This document shows positions 50,490 through 59,898 of a stretch of 64,000 bases of DNA, piece after piece; the stretch's first letter is position 1, and every line of letters starts with the position of its first letter. Origin of the DNA: Adlercreutzia sp. ZJ141 (GTDB taxonomy: Bacteria > Actinomycetota > Coriobacteriia > Coriobacteriales > Eggerthellaceae); the NCBI RefSeq assembly GCF_011038965.1, contig NZ_JAAKEB010000012.1, positions 1-64,000 on the forward strand. The letters are read 5' to 3'. A model generated the notes under the pieces. It did no database searches and was not told the origin of the DNA. It worked only from the letters and a program-made list of their open reading frames with translations. The position numbers were made by a program, and so were the translations under genes.

Positions 50490-51875
50490 ATGACGGAATT
50501 CGCCGATCTCGGCCTGTCGAGCAATGCGCTCAAAGCGGTTAAGAAACTGAAATACACCGAGCCAACCCCTGTGCAGGAACGGGCGATACCGCTCGTTTTG
50601 GAAGGCTACGACATCATCGCGGCAGCAAGCACCGGCACAGGAAAAACTGCAGCCTTCCTGCTTCCCATCTTAAGCACACTACCGAAAGGCAAGCGAGGAA
50701 AGCGCGCACCGCGCGTGCTGATTGTAAGCCCCACCCGCGAGCTCACTCAACAGATCTTCAAGACATGCCTTACCATCACAAAGATGACGGGGCATTTCTC
50801 CACCGTGGTGTACGGAGGAAGCGCCTATGGCCCACAGATCGATGAGCTACGCCGGGGCACCGACGTACTCATTGCTACCCCGGGCCGGTTGATGGATCTC
50901 ATGAACAAGGGCCACGTTGACCTGTCCAAGATCGACGTGCTCGTGCTTGACGAAGCCGACCGCATGCTCGATATGGGCTTTTTACCCGATGTGACCACCA
51001 TCGTAAACGCTACGCCAGAAGATCGGCAAACGCTGCTGTTTAGCGCAACCATCGACGAGTCGATCGAGCGCAACTTAGGGTCGCTTCTGCACAACCCTAA
51101 GATGATCGAAGTGTCTAAGCGCGGCGAAACGGCGAAGACGGTGGCGCAGTACGTGCTGCCCATCGAGCACCATCGTAAAGGTGAGCTTTTGCGCGCGCTG
51201 CTCACCGAGCGCGATGCAGAACGCGTGATCGTGTTCGCACGCACGAAAATGCGCGCCGAAGAATTCGCCACTATGCTCAACGAGCACGGTTTCAAAGCCG
51301 ACTCCATTCACTCCGACAAGAGTCAGGGAGCCCGCCGCCGGGCACTCGGGAGTTTTCGCCGCGGAACGTGCAAAGTGCTCGTGGCCACCGACGTGCTGGC
51401 GCGCGGCATCGACGTTCCCCAGGTTGACTATGTGGTGAACCTCGATCTGCCCGACATTGTTGAAGATTACGTGCACCGCATCGGCCGCACCGGACGTGCA
51501 GGCGAAGACGGTGTGGCTATTTCGTTCTGCACTCGCCAGTCGCGCACCCTGCTTCGACAAATCGAGAAGCTTATCGGCAAAGACATTCCCATTATGCAGC
51601 TCGAATCGTTTCAGACCGACCCCACCCTACTCGAAGACGGCACCGGTACTGCAGGCGGCAAGCGCTCACGTAAGAAAGGCGAGCATAGCTGGCGAAAGAA
51701 AAAGGGAACAAGCTCGCAAAAGCGGCGCGAAGTATGCGGCGATTCGCGGATCGGCCGAAAGGAATCCGCAGATAAAAAGGGCACGAGGCGTCGTAAGAAC
51801 ACAGGTGTTACAACCGGCAAGCGCACGACCGACACGACGCACTCCTCTACCGCCCGGCGAGCAGTGCGTCGGTAA
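50490..51875 (+). CDS. DEAD-box RNA helicase, RhlE-like
   Basis: A 461-residue ATP-dependent RNA helicase. The motifs appear in order: Q motif PTPVQERAIPL, motif I ASTGTGKTAAF, Ia PTRELTQQ, Ib TPGRLMDL, II DEADRMLDMGF, III SATI, IV VIVFARTK, V TDVLARGIDVP and VI HRIGRTGRAGE. A basic C-terminal tail of about 75 residues (rich in K and R) follows, probably for RNA binding. A ribosome binding site is weak (ACGGAA). Its last 29 bases overlap the 3' end of the convergent HAD gene. Confidence 0.93.
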   Translation: MTEFADLGLSSNALKAVKKLKYTEPTPVQERAIPLVLEGYDIIAAASTGTGKTAAFLLPILSTLPKGKRGKRAPRVLIVSPTRELTQQIFKTCLTITKMTGHFSTVVYGGSAYGPQIDELRRGTDVLIATPGRLMDLMNKGHVDLSKIDVLVLDEADRMLDMGFLPDVTTIVNATPEDRQTLLFSATIDESIERNLGSLLHNPKMIEVSKRGETAKTVAQYVLPIEHHRKGELLRALLTERDAERVIVFARTKMRAEEFATMLNEHGFKADSIHSDKSQGARRRALGSFRRGTCKVLVATDVLARGIDVPQVDYVVNLDLPDIVEDYVHRIGRTGRAGEDGVAISFCTRQSRTLLRQIEKLIGKDIPIMQLESFQTDPTLLEDGTGTAGGKRSRKKGEHSWRKKKGTSSQKRREVCGDSRIGRKESADKKGTRRRKNTGVTTGKRTTDTTHSSTARRAVRR

Positions 51876-52530
51876 GCTCACCAAGCGAGGCACACATAAT
51901 TGCGGGGTGTTCAGCTACCAGCTCATCTGCGCTAAACATACCCCACAGCGCCGCCACAGAAATGCAACCAGCAGCGTTTCCAGCCCGCAAGTCGTAAGGA
52001 CTGTCGCCCACGTACAGACATCGCGCGGGCGACACATCCAAAAGCTCGCACCCGCGCAATACCGGACCCGGCGCAGGCTTGTGCTCGGGCCAGTCGTCCG
52101 GACCAATGAGCAGATCGAAGAAACGCAGCACGCCGCCGATGCGTGCTCCACGCTCGGCGGTTTCGTGGCGCTTCGACGTGACGATACCCAGTTTCAAGCC
52201 AGCGTCACGCATGCGAGCAAGCGCCTCAGCAGTACCAGGAAACGAACGCACCATGGCATCGTGCACGGCGGCGTTATGCACGCGATATGCGTCCATGAGT
52301 TCGCGACCGCGCTGCTCATCGCCATCTGCAAAATGGATCAACTGATCGAGCAACGGCGTGCCCACTAAGCGCATCAGCTCGGAGTCTGGTAAATCCTTAC
52401 CCAGCACATCGTTGACAGCGTAGCGCATCGATACAAGAATAGTTTCGTACGTATCGATGAGTGTTCCATCTAAGTCAAACAGCACGCCTTCGACATCCCT
52501 CAGCGTGCGGCTGTACACGTTGACTGCCAT
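51847..52530 (-). CDS. HAD-family phosphatase, phosphoglycolate/pyrophosphatase (PpaX)-like
   Basis: A 227-residue HAD hydrolase of subfamily IA. Motif I is GVLFDLDGTLIDTYETI, motif II is GIVTSKRHETAERG, the lysine motif is KPAPGPVLRG and motif III is CLYVGDSPYDLRAG, with a helical cap between. Substrate preference (phosphoglycolate, pyrophosphate or a sugar phosphate) is not readable. The start at 52530 has AAGGGGAAACG upstream; a longer frame to 52605 is unlikely. It lies 155 bases after proS with a palindrome in between. Confidence 0.9.
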   Translation of the reverse strand: MAVNVYSRTLRDVEGVLFDLDGTLIDTYETILVSMRYAVNDVLGKDLPDSELMRLVGTPLLDQLIHFADGDEQRGRELMDAYRVHNAAVHDAMVRSFPGTAEALARMRDAGLKLGIVTSKRHETAERGARIGGVLRFFDLLIGPDDWPEHKPAPGPVLRGCELLDVSPARCLYVGDSPYDLRAGNAAGCISVAALWGMFSADELVAEHPAIMCASLGELTDALLAGR

Positions 52531-52628
52531 CGTTTCCCCTTTTCGCACGCAAGCCCGCCTGCCACATATGACAAGCGGGCTTACATTTGCAACCGCCTCG
52601 CTCACTTCTCATCTTGGAAGAGAGCAAT

Positions 52629-52665
52629 CTTGTCCCTCCTGCCTGGAACAGGCAGGAGGGACAAG
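52629..52665. repeat. Perfect 16-bp-arm palindrome between the HAD gene and proS
   Basis: CTTGTCCCTCCTGCCT (52629-52644) and AGGCAGGAGGGACAAG (52650-52665) enclose GGAAC. A T tract (GCATTTTTG) follows on the plus strand only, while the gene that ends here (proS) is read on the minus strand. It may be a REP-like element that also works as a terminator. Confidence 0.8.
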
Positions 52666-52685
52666 GCATTTTTGATCAGCATTTT

Positions 52686-54434
52686 CTAAGCGAAAAGCTC
52701 CTTTACGCTCAGGACACTTCCGCGCGTTTTCGCAGCACGGCGCGCTGCAGCAAACACCTCGCCGAGCAAGTCAAGCGACACAGTACGGCGCTCGCCCGTA
52801 CGGCGACGCTTCAGCTCGATGGTGCCATCTGCCAAGCCACGTTTACCCACCACAACCTGCAACGGCCAACCGATAAGGTCGGCGTCAGCGAACTTCACGC
52901 CCGCGCGCTCTTTGCGGTCATCAATGACCACCTCAAATCCCAGGTCGGCCAAGTCGGCAGTAATGCGCTCGGCGGCGGGCTGAACCTCATCGTCGCCCAC
53001 CGTAAGCGGGATGACACACACATGCGCCGGCGCCACGGAGAACGGCCACGAAATGCCAGCTTCATCGTTGTGTTGCTCAACGATGGCAGCCATGGTGCGC
53101 GATACGCCCACACCGTAGCATCCCATGATAAACGGCTGTTCAGAGCCGTCTTCAGCCATAAAGGTGGCACCCATTGTTTCGGAATACTTCGTTCCCAGTT
53201 GGAACACCTGCGATACTTCGATACCGCGCGCCCCACCAAGCGGCTCACCGCACTGCGGGCAATCATCACCCGGGGCGACAATGCAAATGTCGGCCCATTC
53301 GTCAACCCTAAAATGCACGCCCAACTGGGCACCGACGTAGTGATAGCCATCCTCGTTCGCGCCGACCACCCACTTCGCCACCTGCTCCAAGCTAGCATCG
53401 GCAATCACGTAGGCAGAATCAGGCAAGCCAACCGGACCCATCGATCCTTTGTGTAAGCCAAACGACTCCATTTCATCGTCGGTTAGCAGCTCAAATCCAC
53501 CAGCCACACGTGCTGCCTTGAGCTCGTTGACCTCATGATCGCCTGGCACGAACAGCACGACAAGCTTGCCTTCAGCGTTCTTACCTGACAGGGCCTTTAC
53601 CGTAGACGACTCGGGAATACCCAAGAATTCTGCAAGCTCTTCGATGGTGTGCACGCCAGGAGTTGCCACCTTCTCAAACGCCACGTCATGCAGCGTGGGA
53701 TGAGCCGTACAAGCCCCAGCTTCGGTGTTGGCCGCATACCCACATGCGCAGTGCACAAGCTCGGCTTCACCTGCGTCGGCAAGCGCCATAAACTCCGTGG
53801 TCACCTTGCCACCAATCTGGCCCGGATCAGCCTCAACAGGACGATAGTCCAAATCGCAGCGTTCACAGATACGCCCGTAAGCCTCACTCATGGCATCGTA
53901 GGTTTCCTGCAGCGACTCCTGCGTGGCGTTGAAGCTGTAAGCGTCCTTCATCAGAAATTCGCGACCGCGCAACAAACCGAAGCGCGGGCGAATCTCATCG
54001 CGAAACTTGGTTTGGATCTGATACAGCGTACAGGGAAGTTGTTTGTAAGAACGCAGCTCATTGCGCACAAGCGCGGTAATAAGCTCTTCGTGAGTTGGAC
54101 CCAGGCACACCTCGTGGTCGTGTCGGTCGCGCAAGCGCATGAGTTCCGGACCGTAGTCATCCCAGCGGCCCGACTCGTGCCACAGCTCAGCAGGTTGCAG
54201 TACCGGCATGGTGATCTCCTGCGAGCCAATGGCGTCCATTTCCTCGCGGACAATATTGCTCACCTTCGCGAGTACGCGCTGACCCAAGGGTAAGAAAGTG
54301 TACACACCCGACGCGCTTTTCCGGATCATACCCGCACGCAAAAGCAGTCGGTGACTGGCAATGTCAGCGTCGTTCGGATCTTCCTTCAGCGTGGGCGCGT
54401 ACAGCGCGCTCATGCGCATCACGTTTTTGCTCAT
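52686..54434 (-). CDS. proS: Prolyl-tRNA synthetase, bacterial type
   Basis: A 582-residue class II synthetase. Motif 2 is CTLYQIQTKFRDEIRPRFGL, and the YbaK-like editing insertion lies between motifs 2 and 3 (about residues 225-400), as in bacterial-type ProS; motif 3 lies near GCYGVGVSRTMAAIVEQHND. The anticodon-binding domain ends SVKELFA-like. The ATG overlaps the ispG stop by four bases, so it is the last gene of a rseP-ispG-proS operon. tRNA-Pro lies elsewhere in the window. Confidence 0.97.
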   Translation of the reverse strand: MSKNVMRMSALYAPTLKEDPNDADIASHRLLLRAGMIRKSASGVYTFLPLGQRVLAKVSNIVREEMDAIGSQEITMPVLQPAELWHESGRWDDYGPELMRLRDRHDHEVCLGPTHEELITALVRNELRSYKQLPCTLYQIQTKFRDEIRPRFGLLRGREFLMKDAYSFNATQESLQETYDAMSEAYGRICERCDLDYRPVEADPGQIGGKVTTEFMALADAGEAELVHCACGYAANTEAGACTAHPTLHDVAFEKVATPGVHTIEELAEFLGIPESSTVKALSGKNAEGKLVVLFVPGDHEVNELKAARVAGGFELLTDDEMESFGLHKGSMGPVGLPDSAYVIADASLEQVAKWVVGANEDGYHYVGAQLGVHFRVDEWADICIVAPGDDCPQCGEPLGGARGIEVSQVFQLGTKYSETMGATFMAEDGSEQPFIMGCYGVGVSRTMAAIVEQHNDEAGISWPFSVAPAHVCVIPLTVGDDEVQPAAERITADLADLGFEVVIDDRKERAGVKFADADLIGWPLQVVVGKRGLADGTIELKRRRTGERRTVSLDLLGEVFAAARRAAKTRGSVLSVKELFA

Positions 54435-55561
54435 AGTTTCGCTACCTCCTCCATCAGCGCGTCAACAATGCCTGATTCTGGCACCTTGCGCACAACGTTT
54501 CCATGACTAAACAACACGCCACAGCCATCGCCACATGCCACACCCAAATCGGCGTCGGCAGCTTCGCCCGGCCCGTTCACCACGCAGCCCATAACGGCCA
54601 CGCGCACCGGCTTCGCCACAGACGACAGCCGTTGTTCAACCTGCTTCGCCAAGCTGATAAGATCAACCTGACAGCGACCACACGTGGGACAGCTGATAAT
54701 CTCCGGCGTGCGATTTCGCAGCCCCAAGGAACCAAGCAGCGCCCAACAGGCACGAATTTCTTGCACGGGATCGTCGGTAAGCGATATACGCATAGTGTCG
54801 CCAATCCCCTGTTCAAGCAGGATACCCAACCCACATGCACTCTTTATGACACCTTGGAACGCAGTTCCCGCTTCAGTGACGCCAATATGTAGTGGAACGT
54901 GAGGTATGGCCGTCGACAGCAATCGGTACGTGTCGACCGTGGCACGCACATCGTGGGCCTTAGCGCTAACCACCACATCATGAAAACCCTTCCGCTCGCA
55001 GTACTCCACGTATGCGCACGCCGAGCGTGCAAGCTTCTCGGGCAAAGATAGGTCATCGCGCGCGGCTAAAGACTTGTCAAGCGAGCCAGCGTTTACGCCA
55101 ATACGAATAGGAATGCCCGCCTCACCTGCGGCGTCAAGCACCGCATCAGTTGCGGCTAAGCCCCCGATGTTTCCGGGATTGATGCGCAGCTTCGCCGCGC
55201 CGCGCCGCGCCGCCTCGCATGCGATGTGCGGATCAAAATGCACGTCAGCCACCACGGGAAGCGGCGACGCCTCACATACCGCTTGGAACGCATCGAGGTC
55301 GCGTCGGTGAGGCACAGCCATGCGAACCACCTCGCAGCCAGCGTCAGCAAGCGCTTTAATCTGTGCAAGGTTCGCTTGCACGTCAGAGGCTGGAGCATTC
55401 AACATGCTCTGCACGACGACGGGTGCGCCGCCACCAAGCGCAACGTTTCCCACCGCAAGTCGGCGTGTGCGCTTATTTGGTAAGACGTCTGCTCGTTCGC
55501 GCGCGGGGAAAGGCACGCTGTTTTGTTCGTTCTGTTCGTTTTGCATTCGGCTATTGTACAC
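54431..55561 (-). CDS. ispG: 4-hydroxy-3-methylbut-2-en-1-yl diphosphate synthase
   Basis: A 376-residue iron-sulfur enzyme of the MEP isoprenoid pathway. VPLHIGVTEAGTAFQGVIKS is the family core; the [4Fe-4S] ligands are SCPTCGRCQVD and GCVVNGPGEA. The frame starts at a GTG (55561) eight bases after the rseP stop; an ATG at 55546 is an alternative with a poorer site. Neighbours rseP and proS are co-oriented and nearly overlapping. In many actinobacteria dxr precedes rseP; here it is absent. Confidence 0.96.
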   Translation of the reverse strand: MYNSRMQNEQNEQNSVPFPARERADVLPNKRTRRLAVGNVALGGGAPVVVQSMLNAPASDVQANLAQIKALADAGCEVVRMAVPHRRDLDAFQAVCEASPLPVVADVHFDPHIACEAARRGAAKLRINPGNIGGLAATDAVLDAAGEAGIPIRIGVNAGSLDKSLAARDDLSLPEKLARSACAYVEYCERKGFHDVVVSAKAHDVRATVDTYRLLSTAIPHVPLHIGVTEAGTAFQGVIKSACGLGILLEQGIGDTMRISLTDDPVQEIRACWALLGSLGLRNRTPEIISCPTCGRCQVDLISLAKQVEQRLSSVAKPVRVAVMGCVVNGPGEAADADLGVACGDGCGVLFSHGNVVRKVPESGIVDALMEEVAKL

Positions 55562-55568
55562 CCTGCAC

Positions 55569-56657
55569 CTACCAGTTTCCGAACACGAACCGTTGGATAT
55601 CCTGATTCAGCATAACCACAAACAACAGCAGAAACAGCCCCATGCCAACAAGCGTCATGCAGTTCATCGCTTTCGCAGACACTGCCTTGCCGGTGATCTT
55701 CTGATACACCTCAATGACGAAGCGGCCGCCATCGAGCGGAGGAATGGGCAGCAGGTTCATGATGCCAAGCGATACCGAGATCATAGCCATGAACTGCAAA
55801 GCGTACACCGCACCAGCTTCAAAATAATTACGCGACAGCACAGCTATACCCACAATGGAGGTGGAATCTGACACAGTTTGAGCGACAGTGGACGGATTGA
55901 ACAAGCCAATGACCGCCTGTATCACCGCACCAATATACATACAGCCAGCATAGAGTGCTTGCAGCGGACCAACGGTTACGTGCACGATCTCGCCCGTGGC
56001 GGTATTCTGCACATCGTAACCGATCACCGAGAAGATGATCACAAATGCGAGCATAGCGAATAGCAGATTCACCGCGACGCCAGCAAGCAGTATTACCGAG
56101 CGCTTCCAGAACGGGCGCGCGCGGTACTGCTGTGCGTATTCCGACAGGTACAACTCGTGTTCATCGGGCGCATCGCGCGGCTCACCCTGCGCCCACGCGC
56201 GAACACCCGCGCCGAGCTGCTTTTTGCTGGGATAGGTTTGCGGTGCGCGGTAGGTGTTGTACTCGTCGGTTTTAAGCGGCCCAACAGCACTTCCCCACTC
56301 CACCAGTTCTTCGAGTGCTTCATACGCCTCGTCGTCGGCAATGCCGCAATCGCGCGCAACGTCTTCCATATTGGCCGTGCCTCGACGGTACAGCGACGCG
56401 AGCACCGGCTGCACGTGCGGACTCATCTCGCCAGGTTCCATGCCACATACACGCGCGTAGCCACCCAGCAGAATGGGCGTGACGCCAAACTTGGTGCCTC
56501 CCACCACACGCCCCACATTGGGGCCGGGAAGACCCAACATGAACTCGGTAACCCGCACACCAAACGCGCGCGAGGCAAGATAGTGACCGCCTTCGTGAAT
56601 GAAAACGAGCAACCCGAGCACAAAAACGGCGCACAGTACGGTAATCAGAACATCCAT
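55569..56657 (-). CDS. rseP: Site-2 membrane metalloprotease, RseP/M50-like, with atypical insert
   Basis: A 362-residue intramembrane zinc protease. The zinc motif VFIHEGGHYLASRAFG is at residues 18-33 and the second motif LLPIPPLDGGRFVIEVYQK near residue 325. Between the first helix and FWKRSVILLAGVAVNLLF (about residue 183) are roughly 110 residues, part of which (80-125) looks like a small winged-helix fold (ANMEDVARDCGIADDEAYEA). The PDZ domain usual in RseP seems to be lacking: only ~40 residues separate the second and third membrane regions. GAGAG precedes ATG 56657. Confidence 0.9.
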   Translation of the reverse strand: MDVLITVLCAVFVLGLLVFIHEGGHYLASRAFGVRVTEFMLGLPGPNVGRVVGGTKFGVTPILLGGYARVCGMEPGEMSPHVQPVLASLYRRGTANMEDVARDCGIADDEAYEALEELVEWGSAVGPLKTDEYNTYRAPQTYPSKKQLGAGVRAWAQGEPRDAPDEHELYLSEYAQQYRARPFWKRSVILLAGVAVNLLFAMLAFVIIFSVIGYDVQNTATGEIVHVTVGPLQALYAGCMYIGAVIQAVIGLFNPSTVAQTVSDSTSIVGIAVLSRNYFEAGAVYALQFMAMISVSLGIMNLLPIPPLDGGRFVIEVYQKITGKAVSAKAMNCMTLVGMGLFLLLFVVMLNQDIQRFVFGNW

Positions 56658-56908
56658 GGAATTCGCTCTCTCGCAACGGCAGCGTGCGCCCAAACGCGGC
56701 ACCTACGCCAGCCTATTGGACGAACGCACACACAATGGGCACGCTTCAACTGTTTTCAGCCGCATTATAGGCGCAGCTGCGCCCCGTTTCCCAAGCAACG
56801 GAAAAAGCCCACGGACGTCGCGCAAGCGCATACAGCAACACTACAGGCGCACTGCAACAACCGTTGGTGTACCATAGAAGCAAAACCTGCTGCTACAGCG
56901 GCGCGCAA

Positions 56909-56947
56909 GGGAAACACTGATTAAGGCCGTTTTGCTCTGCGTTTCCC
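56909..56947. repeat. GGAAACACTGATTA family, copy 4
   Basis: GGGAAACACTGATTAAGGCCG at the left and GTTTCCC at the right; the outer 7 bases pair. The gap 56658-57053 contains no gene; besides this element I see nothing distinctive in it. Confidence 0.55.
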
Positions 56948-57053
56948 AAGGAGCCGCAATGCGGCAGACGCGCAGCTTGACTGACTGGGCAGCCCGTAAC
57001 ACATGCACGCGGCAGGCTCACTACATGAGAGTCGCAACCGATGGAGGATTCCC

Positions 57054-57944
57054 ATGCAAAACGATGTCCCTTTACTCATCGAAGCCGATTGGAGCAACGA
57101 CTGGAAACACTATCAGGCACTTCGTCGTAGATCCGACAACGCTGCGTTTTGGGATGAGCGTTCAAAAACATTCACCACAAAAGACGCCCCAAGCGCCTAC
57201 ATTGAAGCGTTCCTGCGTTTGGCGGATATCCAACCGGGCAACACAGTGTTTGACATGGGATGTGGAAACGGCGCGCTTGCCCTGCCGCTAGCGCGGGCGG
57301 GACACGCGGTAATTGCCGCCGACTTCTCGCGCGGCATGCTTGACATTTTGCGCGCCACACAGGCCACAGAACATCTTGATGGCATCACCACTGTACAAAT
57401 GAGCTGGGAAGATGATTGGGAGTTGTTCGGAATTGGGAAAAAGTCAGCCGACGTGTGCATTGCCAGTAGATCGCTTGCCGTTGCCGATCTGCGCGATGCA
57501 CTGCTCCGCCTAACCGCCGTTGCTCGCAAGCGCGTGTGTATAACGCTAGCAACGGGTGCCTCGCCGCGCACTGACGAGCGGGTACTGCGCGCTATCGGGC
57601 TGCACGCGCGGGTGGGACGCGACTACCAATATGCATTTAACATCCTAGCCAACGAGGGTATACAACCCACGGTAAGCTATATCGACAGCACACGCACCGA
57701 CACGTTTGACAACTTCAATGCGGCATACCTCAACTTCAAGCGCATGATTGCCGACGCCACAGCACACACCGCAAGTGATACACAGCGCGAGCACGCCCTT
57801 CCCCGCTTACAAGAATGGTTACGAGATAACCTGGTACCCAACGAGCACGCTGGCGAACCCGACGAAAAAGGACGACCTCAGGCGGCGCTTCGTCTTGCGA
57901 TACCACGAACGCTTCGTTGGGCGTTTTTGTCGTGGGAAGTGTAA
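57054..57944 (+). CDS. Class I SAM-dependent methyltransferase
   Basis: A 296-residue enzyme. The SAM-binding glycine loop is VFDMGCGNGALALPLARAGH near residues 70-90, followed by an acidic residue in VIAADFSRGML and a motif IV region CIASRSLAVADL. Orthologues in anaerobes often lie near molybdate or corrinoid genes; here molybdenum-cofactor genes lie about 2.5 kb downstream, which is only suggestive. GGAGG precedes the ATG by six bases. Substrate unknown. Confidence 0.87.
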   Translation: MQNDVPLLIEADWSNDWKHYQALRRRSDNAAFWDERSKTFTTKDAPSAYIEAFLRLADIQPGNTVFDMGCGNGALALPLARAGHAVIAADFSRGMLDILRATQATEHLDGITTVQMSWEDDWELFGIGKKSADVCIASRSLAVADLRDALLRLTAVARKRVCITLATGASPRTDERVLRAIGLHARVGRDYQYAFNILANEGIQPTVSYIDSTRTDTFDNFNAAYLNFKRMIADATAHTASDTQREHALPRLQEWLRDNLVPNEHAGEPDEKGRPQAALRLAIPRTLRWAFLSWEV

Positions 57945-57997
57945 GTCGGAGAAACGCCGCTCAAGCCGCTCAATCCTGCAAGCGCTCAACTCTCACG

Positions 57998-59203
57998 TTA
58001 TGTAATGGCGAAGCACAGCACCACAAACAACACAAGCAGCAGCACAAACCCCCCAATGAAGGCCCACGCTGCAGGACGTGCGAAGTTCATGGTCCAGCCG
58101 ATACCGAAACGCTCGGGTAGCCACAGGCTAGCATCGTCGGGATTGAAGTAGAAGATGCCGAGTTTCCAGTGCGCATCGTCGTCGAAGAGCATGAGAGACA
58201 TGTCGGTATCCGAGATGCCCGAACCTGCACTCACCAGGGCGCCCGCCGCCACACTCGTTCTGGCAGCGCCTGCAGCCTCCATGTGTTTGAACAAGCGCGA
58301 CCCGTTCTGTCCGTAAACCACTGCCAAAATGAGGGCGCCTATCACGCTGGGCACACACGCCATGCAAATGATGGCCGCCGCTGCATTGAGCGTGATGAAG
58401 CCCACTGCCGACGCCATGAACGCAACGCCGAGTGTCAGCGAGAGAATCAAGCCACATGCCAACAGTAAGATACTCTGCGCACGGACGAACAAGCCGTACG
58501 CGAGCGCTGAGGTCATAGGCGCGCTAGGGTTGGTCGGACGTTTCGAGCGCGTCATCGACCAGTGACACAGCACGAACGTCACGCAAAGAAATACGATCAC
58601 TATGAGGGGAAACGAAACCGACCAGGGGCTTTTCGGGCTGTAATCATTCACGTTACCCGCAAAGTCGGCGTGCATAGGAATCATGTCGGGCATAAGGGGA
58701 TACCACATCACACCGAGTGCGGCCACGAAAAGCATAACAGGCAGGTAGAGCAAGTTCCACGCCAGCGACACGGGGCCAGGGATATCGCCCTCCGCCACGA
58801 GGGCCGCCGCCTGCTGGCGCGGCGCATGCCAGCCGCGCTCACGCTTGATCGCCATCACCCGACGGCGATTGCGTAGCATGAGGCCAAACGACACCGCTAT
58901 AGGGATAAGCGCCAGAAGCGCGATTGCACCAATGAGCACGTTAGCATCGGCCTCAGAGTAACTTGCTCGAGTAAGCGGCACCGTCGCAAGAGCGGCGAGA
59001 AACGTGAAGACGACCGTCAGAGCAGCAACCGTGTACGCATAACGGCTCTTCAGCGCCTTGATTTGAGGGTCAGCGTGCGCGCTTTCGGGAACAGTTACCG
59101 CGAAACATTCGCGCTTGGGCATGAGATAAGGAGTCGCCGCCATAAGACCGCCCGTGAGCGGCACCGTAAGAACGATCAGAGCAAGGGGAAAGAAGGTTTC
59201 CAT
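57998..59203 (-). CDS. DUF1648/DUF5808 membrane protein
   Basis: A 401-residue integral membrane protein with about eight helices. DUF1648 is seen in LPVMLFVAALGVMWYPLMPD-type sequence followed by MIPMHADFAGNVNDYSPKS, and the C-terminal DUF5808 in HWKLGIFYFNPDDASLWLPE. This pair occurs with YtrA-type GntR regulators in many Gram-positive bacteria, as here: the start at 59203 (AAGGA seven bases upstream) lies 14 bases after the regulator stop. A role in envelope stress or antibiotic response has been proposed for such operons; the biochemical function is unknown. Confidence 0.88.
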   Translation of the reverse strand: METFFPLALIVLTVPLTGGLMAATPYLMPKRECFAVTVPESAHADPQIKALKSRYAYTVAALTVVFTFLAALATVPLTRASYSEADANVLIGAIALLALIPIAVSFGLMLRNRRRVMAIKRERGWHAPRQQAAALVAEGDIPGPVSLAWNLLYLPVMLFVAALGVMWYPLMPDMIPMHADFAGNVNDYSPKSPWSVSFPLIVIVFLCVTFVLCHWSMTRSKRPTNPSAPMTSALAYGLFVRAQSILLLACGLILSLTLGVAFMASAVGFITLNAAAAIICMACVPSVIGALILAVVYGQNGSRLFKHMEAAGAARTSVAAGALVSAGSGISDTDMSLMLFDDDAHWKLGIFYFNPDDASLWLPERFGIGWTMNFARPAAWAFIGGFVLLLVLFVVLCFAIT

Positions 59204-59217
59204 AGAAAGATCCTTCG

Positions 59218-59787
59218 CTAAGCAGAGGGAACGAAAGGAGCAGAAGATGCGGTGGAACCACCTGCAGAACAAGATCTTCCTGTACCTGTGAAACCAACCG
59301 CACCCATACCAGCGTTCGTACCCGTGCTGACCAGGCAGTTGCCTTCCGCGTCTACCCTCAGTACACCCACGTCACGTCGAGCGCCTGCAATACCAGGATC
59401 TGCGAACGCTTCGGCTGCTGCGCGTGTTGCGAGCTCGGAGAACTTCTGTGCCGAACCGCCACGGGCCTTGTACTCAAGCGCAAGCGACTGCAGTGTCTGA
59501 ACAAGCGCCTCTTCGGTATCCGCTCGACGCATAGCCGACGCCGCATGCGCCTCATCAGCCACGTACGCGCCGCTACGACCGCGCATCACAAGGTAACCCT
59601 CGTCGCGCAGTACGGCGTATGCCTTGTTCACCGTATGCAAGTTGATACCCAAATCGCTCGCCAACCGGCGAACGCTCGGCAACCCATCACCTGCCAGTAG
59701 CTCACCGCGCGCAATGGCCGCTACAATCTGGTTGCGAATCTGCATGTACAGCGGTTCGCATGACGTTTGATCGATGCGCAGGATCAC
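59218..59787 (-). CDS. GntR-family regulator, YtrA subfamily
   Basis: A 189-residue repressor. The winged helix reads PLYMQIRNQIVAAIARGELL, then LPSVRRLASDLGINLHTVNK; a short helical C-terminal part and a glycine/serine-rich end follow, as in YtrA rather than the large FadR or HutC types. GTG 59787 has AGAGGA six bases upstream. An 11-bp perfect inverted repeat lies about 75 bases upstream and probably is its operator. It controls itself and the DUF1648 gene. Confidence 0.9.
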   Translation of the reverse strand: MILRIDQTSCEPLYMQIRNQIVAAIARGELLAGDGLPSVRRLASDLGINLHTVNKAYAVLRDEGYLVMRGRSGAYVADEAHAASAMRRADTEEALVQTLQSLALEYKARGGSAQKFSELATRAAAEAFADPGIAGARRDVGVLRVDAEGNCLVSTGTNAGMGAVGFTGTGRSCSAGGSTASSAPFVPSA

Positions 59788-59860
59788 AGATGTTCCTCTC
59801 CTTTCCCGCCGCACACATACAACGTACAGGCGAACTTCGCCGCGCAGGCGCCTCATTACC

Positions 59861-59891
59861 CTAGCTGTTATGTTCACACTATAACAGCTAG
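59861..59891. promoter_or_regulatory. Operator of the GntR/YtrA-type regulator
   Basis: CTAGCTGTTAT (59861-59871) and ATAACAGCTAG (59881-59891) are perfect arms around GTTCACACT. The minus strand reads TTATAGT within it, so operator and -10 region overlap. Confidence 0.75.
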
Positions 59892-59898
59892 AACAAAG

